Assembly: GCF_002727065.1 (NCBI RefSeq)
Contig: NZ_PDVP01000004.1
Coordinates: forward strand, 62,001-126,000
Length of the DNA stretch: 64,000 bases
Direction: 5' to 3'
From: Zhengella mangrovi
Lineage (GTDB): Bacteria > Pseudomonadota > Alphaproteobacteria > Rhizobiales > Rhizobiaceae
The notes beneath the pieces are model-generated. The model saw only the letters and a program-made list of their open reading frames with translations. It searched no databases and was not told where the DNA came from. Shown in pieces: positions 14,060 to 23,123 of the stretch. Each line of letters begins with the position of its first letter. The stretch's first letter is position 1. The position numbers and the translations under genes were made by a program.

Positions 14060-14521
14060 TCAGCCGGCCTTCTCGACGATCAGCGTCCCGTTCTGCAAGC
14101 CGGAGACACGCACCCTGGCACCGGCTTCCATGTCGGGACCGGTGATGCGCCATTGCGTATCGCCGATGCGCACGCGGCCGGCCCCGTTGCGGATCGGCTC
14201 CTCCAGCGTGGCGACACGGCCGACAAGCTGGGCCTGGCGCTGGTTGAGGAGCGGTTCGTCGGTCTCCGTGCGGCTGGAGTCCATCAGGCGTTTGCCGAAC
14301 CAGGCCGACAGGAGCGAGAGGGCGAGGAAGACGAGCGTCTGGGCCTGCCAGGTCCAGTAGGCGGTCTCCCACAGGACGAGGGACAGGATGCCGGTGGCGA
14401 TGGCCGCCAGGCCGATCCAGATGAGAAACACGCCCGGCATGAGGATTTCGGCGCCGAGCAGGATGATGCCAAGCACCATCCAGTTCCATGGACCAAGTTC
14501 ATTGACGATCTGCTGGATCAT
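14060..14521 (-). CDS. NfeD-like membrane protein
   Basis: 153 residues. Two or three hydrophobic segments in the first 80 residues (MVLGIILLGAEILMPGVFL, LVFLALSLLSAW) precede a soluble OB-fold-like domain (VGRVATLEEPIRNGAGRVRIGD, ending TLIVEKAG). This is the short NfeD form that partners SPFH/stomatin proteins in the membrane. It lies 26 bases downstream of an SPFH gene on the same strand, the classic pairing. A role in membrane microdomain organisation or quality control is inferred from family and context. Confidence 0.9.
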   Translation of the reverse strand: MIQQIVNELGPWNWMVLGIILLGAEILMPGVFLIWIGLAAIATGILSLVLWETAYWTWQAQTLVFLALSLLSAWFGKRLMDSSRTETDEPLLNQRQAQLVGRVATLEEPIRNGAGRVRIGDTQWRITGPDMEAGARVRVSGLQNGTLIVEKAG

Positions 14522-14547
14522 GATGCGTGCTCCCCGATCGAGCGCGT

Positions 14548-15516
<969 letters not shown>

Positions 15517-15666
15517 CCTTCTCCTGTTGGCGCGGCCCGGAGACGCCGGCCTCTCAAACCTCATATGGGGTTTGCCATGTCCCGGTGCAAAAGGCGATAG
15601 GCCATCATCCTTAACGTGCACTGGCGGTTGCAAATCCTACCGGCGGCGGTTTGTACGTGCCGCGGT

Positions 15667-16731
15667 TCAGACCCAGCCGGAGAGTTCCCGGCGCACCAGC
15701 GCCTCGATGACGGCCATGCCTTCGGCAGAATCGTTGAGGCAGGGGATGTGGGTGAAGTTCGTTCCGCCGGCGTGGTGGAAGATCTCGCCCGCTTCACCGG
15801 CGATTTCCTCCAGCGTTTCCAGGCAGTCGGAGACGAAGCCGGGATTGAACACGGCAATCGACTTGACGCCATCCTTCGCCAGTTGCTCCACGGTCTTGTC
15901 CGTATAGGGCTGGAGCCATTCCTCCGGGCCGAACCGTGACTGGAAGCAGGTCATCAGCCGGCCCTTTTCCCAGCCGAGGCGCTGTTCGAGCAGGCGCGTG
16001 GTCTTGTGGCAATGGCAGTGGTAGGGGTCGCCCTTGGCAAAATAGCTCTGCGGAATGCCGTGGTAGGAGGCGATCACCTTCTCGGGCTCGAAATCAAGCG
16101 TGGCAAGATGGTTCTCGATGGAGCGGGCCAGCGCCTCGATATAGACCGGCTCGTCATGATAGGACGGAACGGTGCGGATGGCCGGCTGCCAGCGCAGGCC
16201 CTGCAGCACCTCGAAGAACCGGTCGTTCACCGTGGCCGTCGTCGTGGCCGAATACTGCGGGTAGAGGGGAAACATGACGATGCGGTCGCAGCCCTCGGCG
16301 ATCATCCGCTTCGTCACCTCCTCGATGGACGGCTGGCCGTAGCGCATGGCCCAGTCGACATGGACCTGCGGATGGCCGGCGAGCGCCTCGGCCAGTTTCT
16401 CGCCCTGGGCCCGGGTGAACGTGCGCAGCGGGCTCTCGTTCTTCTCCCGGTTCCAGATCTGGGCGTAGGCGGCGCCGGATTTCTTCGGCCGGGTGTTCAG
16501 GACGATGCCGTAAAGGATCGGGTACCAGAGGGCGCGGGGCCATTCGATCACCCGCTTGTCGGAAAGGAACTCCCTCAGGTAGCGCCGCATCGGCGCGTAA
16601 TCCGTGCCGTCCGGCGTGCCGAGATTGACCAGCAGAACCCCGACCTTGCCGATCCTGATCGGGGGATGATCGGATGGCAGCGGCCCCACGGCCTTGGCTT
16701 CGTCCATGGGGATCCGGGTTGCAAAGGTCAT
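15667..16731 (-). CDS. hemH: Ferrochelatase HemH
   Basis: 354 residues. It inserts Fe(II) into protoporphyrin IX, the last step of protoheme synthesis. The catalytic histidine is in IASYHGIPQSYF and the metal-site glutamate region in DCLETLEEI. VLLVNLGTPDGTD is the family start, and YHCHCHKTTRLL and TCFQSRFGPEEWLQPYTD are the C-terminal signatures. The ATG at 16731 follows AAGGAG by six bases. A terminator for the upstream minus-strand gene lies between them, so hemH probably has its own promoter. Confidence 0.96.
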   Translation of the reverse strand: MTFATRIPMDEAKAVGPLPSDHPPIRIGKVGVLLVNLGTPDGTDYAPMRRYLREFLSDKRVIEWPRALWYPILYGIVLNTRPKKSGAAYAQIWNREKNESPLRTFTRAQGEKLAEALAGHPQVHVDWAMRYGQPSIEEVTKRMIAEGCDRIVMFPLYPQYSATTTATVNDRFFEVLQGLRWQPAIRTVPSYHDEPVYIEALARSIENHLATLDFEPEKVIASYHGIPQSYFAKGDPYHCHCHKTTRLLEQRLGWEKGRLMTCFQSRFGPEEWLQPYTDKTVEQLAKDGVKSIAVFNPGFVSDCLETLEEIAGEAGEIFHHAGGTNFTHIPCLNDSAEGMAVIEALVRRELSGWV

Positions 16732-16810
16732 CACGCACTCCTTGGAAAAACCTCTGGCGGAAACGGAAGCCAGACCGACCGGCCTCTTACCACCAACGGC
16801 CTCCTATAGG

Positions 16811-16840
16811 CAAAAACCCGCCCTGTGGATCAGGGCGGGT
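16811..16840 (-). terminator. Rho-independent terminator after the 5'-nucleotidase gene
   Basis: On the minus strand, a 10-bp stem ACCCGCCCTG / CAGGGCGGGT with a 5-base loop is followed by TTTTTG. It lies 43 bases past the stop of the 5'-nucleotidase and separates that gene from hemH. Confidence 0.88.
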
Positions 16841-16882
16841 CCGATTTTACTCTTCATGCGGCGCCACGCCGCATTGGCCGGC

Positions 16883-18940
16883 TTAATTCGCGGCGGGGAT
16901 CACCAGTTCCTGGCCGATCTGCAGGCCCCTGGCCCTGGCCTTCGGATTGGCCCCGGCAATCATCTTCCACTTCGAGGGATCGCCGTAGTAGGTCTTGGCC
17001 AGGTTCCAGAAGTTGTCGCCGGCGACGACGGCGTGGGTCTTCTCACCCTCGGCCATCGCCATGCCGTCCTTCTTTTCCATGGTCTCGGCCTTCATTTCGG
17101 GCTTGGCCTCCATGGTCTCGGCCTTCTTCTCCATGGGTTCGGCCTTCATCTCCGGCTTGGCCTCGGCGGCCGGAGCCTCGACCTTTGGGCCCGCCGCCGG
17201 CATGGTCAGCTCGAAACCGGGCCGGGCCGGGACCTTCACGTCCCCGTCAGCCGGCTTTTCGGCCATGGTCTCGCCCGGCTTTTCCATTGCCGCCTTTTCT
17301 TCCGGCTTCCCGGCCGCGGCCGGCGCCGCGGCTGCGGCCTTGGTGATGCGGCCGTCATCGTCCAGCGGCTTGTAGGGAGAGTGATCGCCGAGATAGGTGG
17401 CGACGACCTCTTCCAGTCCCGGACCGTAGTCATAGGCGTTCATGCCGTTCGTCGCGAAGACCTTGTAGCCGTCGCCGCCGGAGCGCATGAAGTTGTTGGA
17501 TACGACGCCGTAGGTCTTGTCCGGGTCAATGGCCTGCCAGGTTCCGTTCTCGCTGACCTCGACGGCGCTGACTCGCTTGCCGGCCTCGGCGGACGGATCC
17601 CAGGTGAAGTGCAGGCCCGCGACCTGCGGGAAGCGGCCAGCGCCTTCCTCCACCTGGCTGACGCCGTTTTCGAGCGCCTGGACGATGTCGGCACCCTTGA
17701 GCTGGAAGGTGGCGAGGGTGTTCTGGAACGGCAGCACCGTCAGGACCTCGCCCATGGTAACGTCGCCGGCGTCGATGGAAGCGCGCAGGCCACCGCCGTT
17801 CTGGATGGCGACCTGGATGCCCTGGTCCTTGACCCGGTCGAGCATGGCGTCGGCGACGAGGTTGCCCATAGCGCATTCCTGGGCGCGGCAGACTTCGCGG
17901 CTGCCCTCGATCGGCGCGTCGGACTTGGCGACGATCTTGGCCTTCAGTTCCTCGATGGGCGCGGCCAGTTCCTTGATGCGGGCCGTGGCGGCCTCGTCGG
18001 GCTTGACGGAGGCGTCGAGCAGCATCGGGTCGCCCTTGGCCCCGGTGACGACGCCGTTGTCGTCGAAGGTCACGGTCAGCTTGCCGAGGTACTTGGAATA
18101 GGACTTGGCCTGGACGACCGGCACCTTGTAGCCGCCGGGATTGTCAACCCAGGTGGGATAGGGTCCTTCGGCCTTGTCGTCGCCGTTGGCGAGATAGGTG
18201 TGCGAGTGACCGCCCACCACGACGTCGACGCCGGGAATCTTGGCGATGGCTGCCAGGTCGCGCGGGTAGCCGACGTGGGTCAGCGCGATGATCATGTCGA
18301 CGCCCTCATCCTGCAGCGCCTTGACGGCGTCGGTGATGGCGGCGACATCCTGGGCAATCAGGATCTGGTCGCCGGGCGAGGACAGTTCGTCGGTATCGTT
18401 GGCAACCGCGCCGACGATGCCGAACTTCTTGCCGCCGCGCTCGATGACCACCGAGGGCTTGACCTTGCCGGCCAGCTTGGACTCGTAGCTCGGCAGGACG
18501 TTGGCGGAGATGACCGGGAAGGAGACCTTGTCCATGAAGGTGGCCAGGCCAGGCTCGCCATCATCGAATTCGTGGTTGCCGATCGTCATCACGTCGGTGC
18601 CCATCATGGCGAGGAATTCGGCCTCGGCCGCACCCTTGTAGGTGGAATAGAACAGCGACCCCTGGAAATTGTCGCCGGCATTCAGGAAGACGGTGCTGTC
18701 CGGCCCCATGGCCGCGCGGGCCTCGCGGGCGGCGGTGACAAGGCGGGCGGCGCCGCCAAAGCACTTGCCCTCGGTCTCGTCATCGGCCGAGCAGGTGGAA
18801 TCGTACTTGTTGATGGACTCGATGCGGCTGTGCCAGTCGTTGATGTGCAGGATGTTCAGCGTGGTGTCCGCAAATGCCTGCGCGGCCGTCAGGGCCAGCA
18901 AGGAGGCAGACAAGGCGGCGGTAACGGCGATTCGGTTCAT
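16883..18940 (-). CDS. Periplasmic 5'-nucleotidase/UDP-sugar hydrolase with C-terminal LysM domain
   Basis: 685 residues. The signal peptide is MNRIAVTAALSASLLAL, ending at AFA. The N-terminal calcineurin-like metallophosphatase domain shows LHINDWHSR (D, H), AGDNFQGS (GD), IGNHEFDD (GNHE) and GGHSHTYL (GHSH), the full dimetal set. The 5'-nucleotidase C-terminal domain follows, with IQNGGGLRASI, LPFQNTLATFQL and VVSNNFMRSGGDGY contacting substrate. Residues 515-630 are an Ala/Pro/Glu/Lys/Met-rich linker with repeated EMKAE and MEKKAETME units. A LysM domain (AGDNFWNLAKTYYGDPSKW, IAGANPKARA) closes the protein and should hold it to peptidoglycan. Likely role: nucleotide scavenging in the periplasm. 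It ends in a clear terminator. Confidence 0.93.
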   Translation of the reverse strand: MNRIAVTAALSASLLALTAAQAFADTTLNILHINDWHSRIESINKYDSTCSADDETEGKCFGGAARLVTAAREARAAMGPDSTVFLNAGDNFQGSLFYSTYKGAAEAEFLAMMGTDVMTIGNHEFDDGEPGLATFMDKVSFPVISANVLPSYESKLAGKVKPSVVIERGGKKFGIVGAVANDTDELSSPGDQILIAQDVAAITDAVKALQDEGVDMIIALTHVGYPRDLAAIAKIPGVDVVVGGHSHTYLANGDDKAEGPYPTWVDNPGGYKVPVVQAKSYSKYLGKLTVTFDDNGVVTGAKGDPMLLDASVKPDEAATARIKELAAPIEELKAKIVAKSDAPIEGSREVCRAQECAMGNLVADAMLDRVKDQGIQVAIQNGGGLRASIDAGDVTMGEVLTVLPFQNTLATFQLKGADIVQALENGVSQVEEGAGRFPQVAGLHFTWDPSAEAGKRVSAVEVSENGTWQAIDPDKTYGVVSNNFMRSGGDGYKVFATNGMNAYDYGPGLEEVVATYLGDHSPYKPLDDDGRITKAAAAAPAAAGKPEEKAAMEKPGETMAEKPADGDVKVPARPGFELTMPAAGPKVEAPAAEAKPEMKAEPMEKKAETMEAKPEMKAETMEKKDGMAMAEGEKTHAVVAGDNFWNLAKTYYGDPSKWKMIAGANPKARARGLQIGQELVIPAAN

Positions 18941-19078
18941 GACAGTCTCCCTGTGAGATACCGGTAGGCGCCCTGAGTAACCGTCTTGCGTGACAGTCTT
19001 TTGCAGGCGCTTCCGGTCGTCATGTTTTCATCGGCGCACCGGCAGCGCAAGGGCAAAACGCACTTGACGCAGCGGCAG

Positions 19079-19098
19079 AACGGCGGCGTTCCGCCGTT
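19079..19098 (-). terminator. Hairpin after the PaaK-like gene
   Basis: A perfect 8-bp stem AACGGCGG / CCGCCGTT with a CGTT loop, 28 bases past the stop at 19126. There is no U-tract on the minus strand, so it may be a 3' stabiliser or a factor-dependent end rather than a classical terminator. Confidence 0.35.
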
Positions 19099-19125
19099 CC
19101 GGAAGGCCTCCGGGGTCGCCGGATG

Positions 19126-20373
19126 TCAGTTGGCGTAGTCTCGCTCGTCGGCGATCACCTTGCCGTCGTTGGGCAGGGTCCCGGCCTCGGCCACCTCGAC
19201 CGTGCCGGACAGCTTGGTGGCCTCGCGCAGCGTCGCGGCGATGGCCGCCGTATCCGCGTCGCCGCGTTCCTCGATCAACAGCTTCATGGCATCACTGGCG
19301 CCATTGCGGCTGACCACGAGGCGCGCCTTGAGGATTTCGGGGTGCTGGCGCAGGACGATGGCGACCTGCTTGGGATCGACGAACATGCCCTTGATCTTGG
19401 TGCGCTGGTCGGCGCGGCCCATCCAGCCCCTGATGCGGCGATTGGTACGGCCGCAAGGCGAAAGGCCCGGCAGGATGGCCGACAGGTCGCCGGTGCCGAG
19501 GCGGACAAGCGGATAGGCCTCGTTGAAGGTTGTGACAACCACCTCGCCCACCTCGCCGTCCTCGACAGGGTCACTGGTGCCCGGGCGGACGATCTCGACG
19601 ATCATGTCCTCGTTGAGCATCATGCCGGGCAGCGGCGCGCCGTTCGAGTCCGCCGTCTCGTAGGCGATGACGCCGCATTCGGCGGTGGCATAGCATTGCA
19701 GCACCTGGACCCCGCGGGTGGCGTATTCTTCGCGCAGCGACGGGAAGAGGGCTCCGCCGGACACCAGCGCACGCCGGATGGACGACAGGTCCCTGCCAGT
19801 CTCCGCTGCCTTGTCGAGCATGATCTTGAGGAAATCCGGCGTGCCGGAATAGGCCGTCGGCTTCAGTGCAGCGGCTGCCTCGACCTGCATCTCGGTGTTG
19901 CCGACGCCAGCGGGGAACACGGTGCAGCCATAGGCGCGCGCGCCCTCGTCCAGGATGAAGCCGCCGGGCGTCATGTGATAGGCAAAGGCGTTGTGGATGA
20001 CCTCGCCGGGACGGATGCCGGCGGCATGAAAGGCGCGTGCGGCCTTCCAGGGATCGGGGCCGATGCCCTGCGGTTCGAACAGGGGACCGGGCGACATGAA
20101 GACGCGGTTGCCTTTCAGCGCGTCCGGGTTGGCAAAGCCGCCGAAGGGCGGTTCGGCCTGCTGCATCTCGAGCAGTTCGCCCTTGCGCAGGACCGGGAGT
20201 TTCGCGAGCGCCTCGCGGGAGGTGACGGAGGCGGGGTCAATGCCGTCGAGCCAGCGGGCAAGGCCCGGCGCCGCTGCCATGGCCCGCGCCAGGAATTCCG
20301 GAAGAATTGCAAAAAGCGCGTCCTCGCGCTCAGCGGGTTCGCGCGTTTCAAGCCCGTCGAAATACTCGGTCAT
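19126..20373 (-). CDS. Phenylacetate-CoA ligase (PaaK)-like adenylate-forming enzyme, atypical
   Basis: 415 residues of the PaaK-like branch of AMP-forming ligases. Support comes from the N-terminal LPVLRKGELLEMQ, the central TAYSGTPDFLKIM, VSGGALFPSLREEY and QCYATAECGVIAYET, and the C-terminal hinge GWMGRADQRTKIKGMFVDP. The P-loop normally written SSGTTG is not present; the region reads VFMSPGPLFEPQG, so adenylation may be altered. No paa ring-oxidation genes are nearby, so phenylacetate is not a safe substrate call. It is the last gene of a likely operon with the YugP protease gene (27 bases upstream) and an Omp10-type lipoprotein. Confidence 0.72.
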   Translation of the reverse strand: MTEYFDGLETREPAEREDALFAILPEFLARAMAAAPGLARWLDGIDPASVTSREALAKLPVLRKGELLEMQQAEPPFGGFANPDALKGNRVFMSPGPLFEPQGIGPDPWKAARAFHAAGIRPGEVIHNAFAYHMTPGGFILDEGARAYGCTVFPAGVGNTEMQVEAAAALKPTAYSGTPDFLKIMLDKAAETGRDLSSIRRALVSGGALFPSLREEYATRGVQVLQCYATAECGVIAYETADSNGAPLPGMMLNEDMIVEIVRPGTSDPVEDGEVGEVVVTTFNEAYPLVRLGTGDLSAILPGLSPCGRTNRRIRGWMGRADQRTKIKGMFVDPKQVAIVLRQHPEILKARLVVSRNGASDAMKLLIEERGDADTAAIAATLREATKLSGTVEVAEAGTLPNDGKVIADERDYAN

Positions 20374-20400
20374 GGTGTCCTCTCCTCGCCCTGACCCGCG

Positions 20401-21081
20401 TTATCGCAAAAGCCTGATCCAACGCGCAAGGTCCACCAGCGAAATTAGCGCACCAGCGACATAGGTCAGCGCGGCGGCGCGCAGAACGGTGCGGGCGGCG
20501 GGCATGTCGGAGTCGTGCAGGTAGCGGCCTTTGGTGAGGATCGGCAGCGCCTTGCCGAAACTGGCATCGAACTCGACGGGCAGGGTGATGACATTGAACA
20601 GGACCCGCACACCGAGCAGGGCGATGCCGAGCCCGACCAGCGCAATCATGACGACCGGAACACGGGCGGCGACGCCCAGAAGGGGCGCGGCGATGAAGAC
20701 GATGCCGGCAAGGCGGTCGGTCCAGATGGCGAGGTGAGCCAGGCGCTGGCGCCGGTCCAGCCAGCGGTCGCGGGCGGCGTGCTGGAGCGCATGGCCGACC
20801 TCGTGGGCTGCCACGGCGACGGCAGCCACCGACCGTCCGCCGTGATGGGCCGGCGACAGGCGCACGGTGCGTGTCTGCGGATCGTAGTGATCGCCGGCCG
20901 GCGTCTGCTCGACGCGCACGCCCTCCAAGCCGAACTCGGCAACAAGGTGCTCGGCGAGTTCGCCACCGGTTCCGGGGAGATCGGGCCTGTCGGCGCCATG
21001 ACGCGACAGGGCCCATTTCACCCATGCCTGCGGCAGGGATACCACCGCAAGCAGGAGGATGAACGCCAGCGCGTAGAGCAT
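20401..21081 (-). CDS. Zinc-dependent membrane protease, YugP family
   Basis: 226 residues. An N-terminal membrane helix (MLYALAFILLLAVVSL) is followed by a soluble part with the zinc motif AAHEVGHALQHA. Two more hydrophobic segments follow (IVFIAAPLLGVAARV, VMIALVGLGIALLGV), then VEFDASFGKALPIL and a last helix near the C-terminus. This is the DUF2227/YugP-type layout, where the EFDAS stretch after the helices is diagnostic. Substrate unknown. It starts 23 bases after the Omp10-like gene and ends 27 bases before the PaaK-like gene. Confidence 0.88.
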   Translation of the reverse strand: MLYALAFILLLAVVSLPQAWVKWALSRHGADRPDLPGTGGELAEHLVAEFGLEGVRVEQTPAGDHYDPQTRTVRLSPAHHGGRSVAAVAVAAHEVGHALQHAARDRWLDRRQRLAHLAIWTDRLAGIVFIAAPLLGVAARVPVVMIALVGLGIALLGVRVLFNVITLPVEFDASFGKALPILTKGRYLHDSDMPAARTVLRAAALTYVAGALISLVDLARWIRLLR

Positions 21082-21104
21082 GACGTCTCGATGCCGGTTT
21101 CAGG

Positions 21105-21473
21105 TCAGCCGGTGACGCGGCGAACCAGCGTGAACTGCTGTCCGCCCTCGGCGGTGCAGTTGAGCTGCGTCGAGGACACAAGGCTGCAGTTGACGCGCGT
21201 CGTCGTCTGGCGGATCAGCGAGTTGACCGTGATGGCGACCGACTTTTCGCCCGAATAGGTGTAGCTGCCATCGGCCAGCTTGTTACCGGTATCGGCCGCC
21301 AACGTCTCGAAGGCGCCCGCATTGAAGTTCGAATAGGCGACGCCGTCGCTCGACACCCACTGGCCCTCGACACCGGTGGGCTGGAGCCTGGCGCGCGGTC
21401 CCGGACCGCCGCTCTGGCAGCCGGCAACAATCGTCGCCGCCGCAATGACAGCCAGGGTCAAAATCTTGCGCAT
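21105..21473 (-). CDS. omp10: Outer membrane lipoprotein of the Omp10 family
   Basis: 122 residues. The lipobox IVAGC gives a mature N-terminal Cys19. The domain GVEGQWVSSDGVAYSNFN, then ETLAADTGNKLADGSY, RVNCSLVSSTQLNCT and FTLVRR, follows Brucella Omp10 closely from memory, including the two cysteines near the C-terminus. Omp10 is an outer membrane lipoprotein linked to envelope integrity and virulence in Brucella. It heads the operon with YugP and the PaaK-like gene. A related lipoprotein gene lies 142 bases upstream on the same strand. Confidence 0.85.
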   Translation of the reverse strand: MRKILTLAVIAAATIVAGCQSGGPGPRARLQPTGVEGQWVSSDGVAYSNFNAGAFETLAADTGNKLADGSYTYSGEKSVAITVNSLIRQTTTRVNCSLVSSTQLNCTAEGGQQFTLVRRVTG

Positions 21474-21615
21474 GACCGGAAAACCCCTCTCTTCAAGTTC
21501 CGCATCTTTCCATCGTTGTGACCTTCCAATGGGGGCGAAAGCAAGGCAACGTCGAATAATCCCTTGATATTAAAACAAAGGCAAGACAACGCGGCGCCGT
21601 TTTTGCTTGCTTCCC

Positions 21616-22050
21616 TCAACCGGATGGCACGGGAACTAGAACGCTGTACCAGTTCAATTGTTCATCCTGGCCGCAATGCATCCGGTTTTCAGTGACTGCC
21701 TTGCAGTACATGGTGTCGGTGCCGGCGTGTCCGCCGATGTCGTAGGTCGTGGTGACGGTGATCAGACCATCCGGGGCGACCGCGTAGGTTCCCTCGACGG
21801 TCATCGCCGGTGCCACCTGCCGGAACGAGCCACGGTCGAACTCGGAAACCTCGGTCGCGTCCGGGTCCGCGTACCAGTTGTCACTGTCGCCATTGTCACG
21901 GCGGGCGGTCACCCATTTGCCGTCGAAGGCATGGGCGGTGCCCCCGGCTTTCGCATTGCGCTGCGGTTCCGGACTGCCGGCATTCTGGCAGGCAGCCACG
22001 GAAACAGTGCCAAGGATGGCGACAAGGGCGGCGATGAAGCGCGTTGGCAT
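21616..22050 (-). CDS. Omp10-related lipoprotein
   Basis: 144 residues with lipobox VAAC (Cys21). It repeats the pattern of the neighbouring Omp10 protein in the same order: a G-x-W-V start (FDGKWVTARR), SEFDRGSFR, a VEGTYAV strand, TVTTTYD, MYCKAV and HCGQDE, then a final strand SVLVPV. The positions of the two C-terminal cysteines match. It therefore looks like a diverged tandem paralogue with about 20 extra residues after the first strand. Outer membrane location is inferred from the signal and family. The gap on its left to omp10 has no clear terminator. Confidence 0.75.
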   Translation of the reverse strand: MPTRFIAALVAILGTVSVAACQNAGSPEPQRNAKAGGTAHAFDGKWVTARRDNGDSDNWYADPDATEVSEFDRGSFRQVAPAMTVEGTYAVAPDGLITVTTTYDIGGHAGTDTMYCKAVTENRMHCGQDEQLNWYSVLVPVPSG

Positions 22051-22329
22051 GTTCTTTTTCCCCCGGTTGGATCGTCAGTCTGTCGATCGAGCGATCCGGC
22101 CGCTTGGGGAGTGAGCGCGATGGCGGCCTTTCCGGCCCCGCAAAGGTCCGGCATCCTGCCGGCAAGCGGGCCGTCCCTGCTGCCATGCGTCCCCCGTCAT
22201 TCCCGGCTGCCCCCGTCCGCGACCGTTTTGCAATCGCGGCAGAGATAGCCGAGTTGGCAGACGGCGGCAAGCCGTTGAATTTAATTAAGTATCTGATTTA
22301 TAAGATATTATCATGATGTAGAGGGCGGC

Positions 22330-23034
22330 TCAGCCCCAGCGCAGGAAAAGCCTTGCATAGGGCTTCTTCAGCCCGGCCTGGGCCTCGTGGATGGCCTCGG
22401 CATTCTGCGACCGGGCGGCGATCATGAATGTGGTGATCGACTGGCGGACGGCAGCAAGCGCCTTCCGGAACTCCGGGTCGCCCATCTGGCCGGCATCGGC
22501 CTTGTGTTCCAGCCGGTTGCCGAGCCATTCCAGAACGCCCGCATCCGCGACGGCATCAAGGCCATCCGCGGACGTGTACTTGCGACGGATCACATGCTCC
22601 ATCTGGGCGTGGTAGTCGTTCATGAAGTCGGAGAACGTGACGACGCCGTTGCGTTCGTTGAGGGCGGAAATCTCCTCCCGGATCGCCTCCAGCTTTTCGT
22701 GGGCCTCGGGCAGGTTGCCCTCGGCGATGATCCCGGTGGCGCTGGACGCGATGCCGGCCACGCGGTCGAGGGTCGTCGCAAAGGCCGGATCATCGGCAAG
22801 ATGCGGCGGCGGGGTCTTTTCCCACTCGGCGCGCAGCGCATCCCACTTGTCGCGGAACGCCTGGTTGGCGGCGCTGGCCTTGCCCGGATCGCCGGCGTTG
22901 GTGGTGAAGAGCGCCTGTCGGTAGGCGGCGTAGGCCTCCGTCATGCCGGCCTTGAAGTCGGCGACCGGGCCGGCGAGGGCAACGCCTGTCCCCATCAGCA
23001 GGAGGAGGGCGGCGGCGGAAGACGTCATGCGCAT
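22330..23034 (-). CDS. Secreted all-helical protein of unknown function
   Basis: 234 residues. The signal peptide MRMTSSAAALLLLMGTGVALA is followed by a cysteine-free, mostly helical body (VADFKAGMTEAYAAYRQALF, then VAGIASSATGIIAEGNL and HEKLEAIREEISALNE). The four-helix pattern recalls cytochrome c'/c-556 proteins, but no CxxCH is present, so it cannot bind heme covalently in the usual way. I do not recognise a specific family. The ATG at 23034 follows the signal peptide logic; upstream codons lie in a hairpin. It is downstream of homospermidine synthase on the same strand, separated by the hairpin at 23041-23067. Confidence 0.6.
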   Translation of the reverse strand: MRMTSSAAALLLLMGTGVALAGPVADFKAGMTEAYAAYRQALFTTNAGDPGKASAANQAFRDKWDALRAEWEKTPPPHLADDPAFATTLDRVAGIASSATGIIAEGNLPEAHEKLEAIREEISALNERNGVVTFSDFMNDYHAQMEHVIRRKYTSADGLDAVADAGVLEWLGNRLEHKADAGQMGDPEFRKALAAVRQSITTFMIAARSQNAEAIHEAQAGLKKPYARLFLRWG

Positions 23035-23040
23035 GAAAAT

Positions 23041-23067
23041 GGCTCCGGTTCGACTTGAACCGGAGCC
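23041..23067 (-). terminator. Perfect 11-bp hairpin between hss and the helical protein gene
   Basis: GGCTCCGGTTC / GAACCGGAGCC with a 5-base loop, followed on the minus strand by ATTTTC and then the ATG of the downstream gene. It could be the hss terminator. The 3' arm also contains the only GGAG upstream of the next start, so folding would hide that ribosome site. Confidence 0.6.
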
Positions 23068-23123
23068 TATCACCTGTTCGCGGCGGCGCGTTGATTTCGG
23101 TCAGCGGAGCGGCCTGCGACCGT

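Noticed and set aside
22330-23034. Cytochrome c'
   Set aside because: No CxxCH and in fact no cysteine in the protein.
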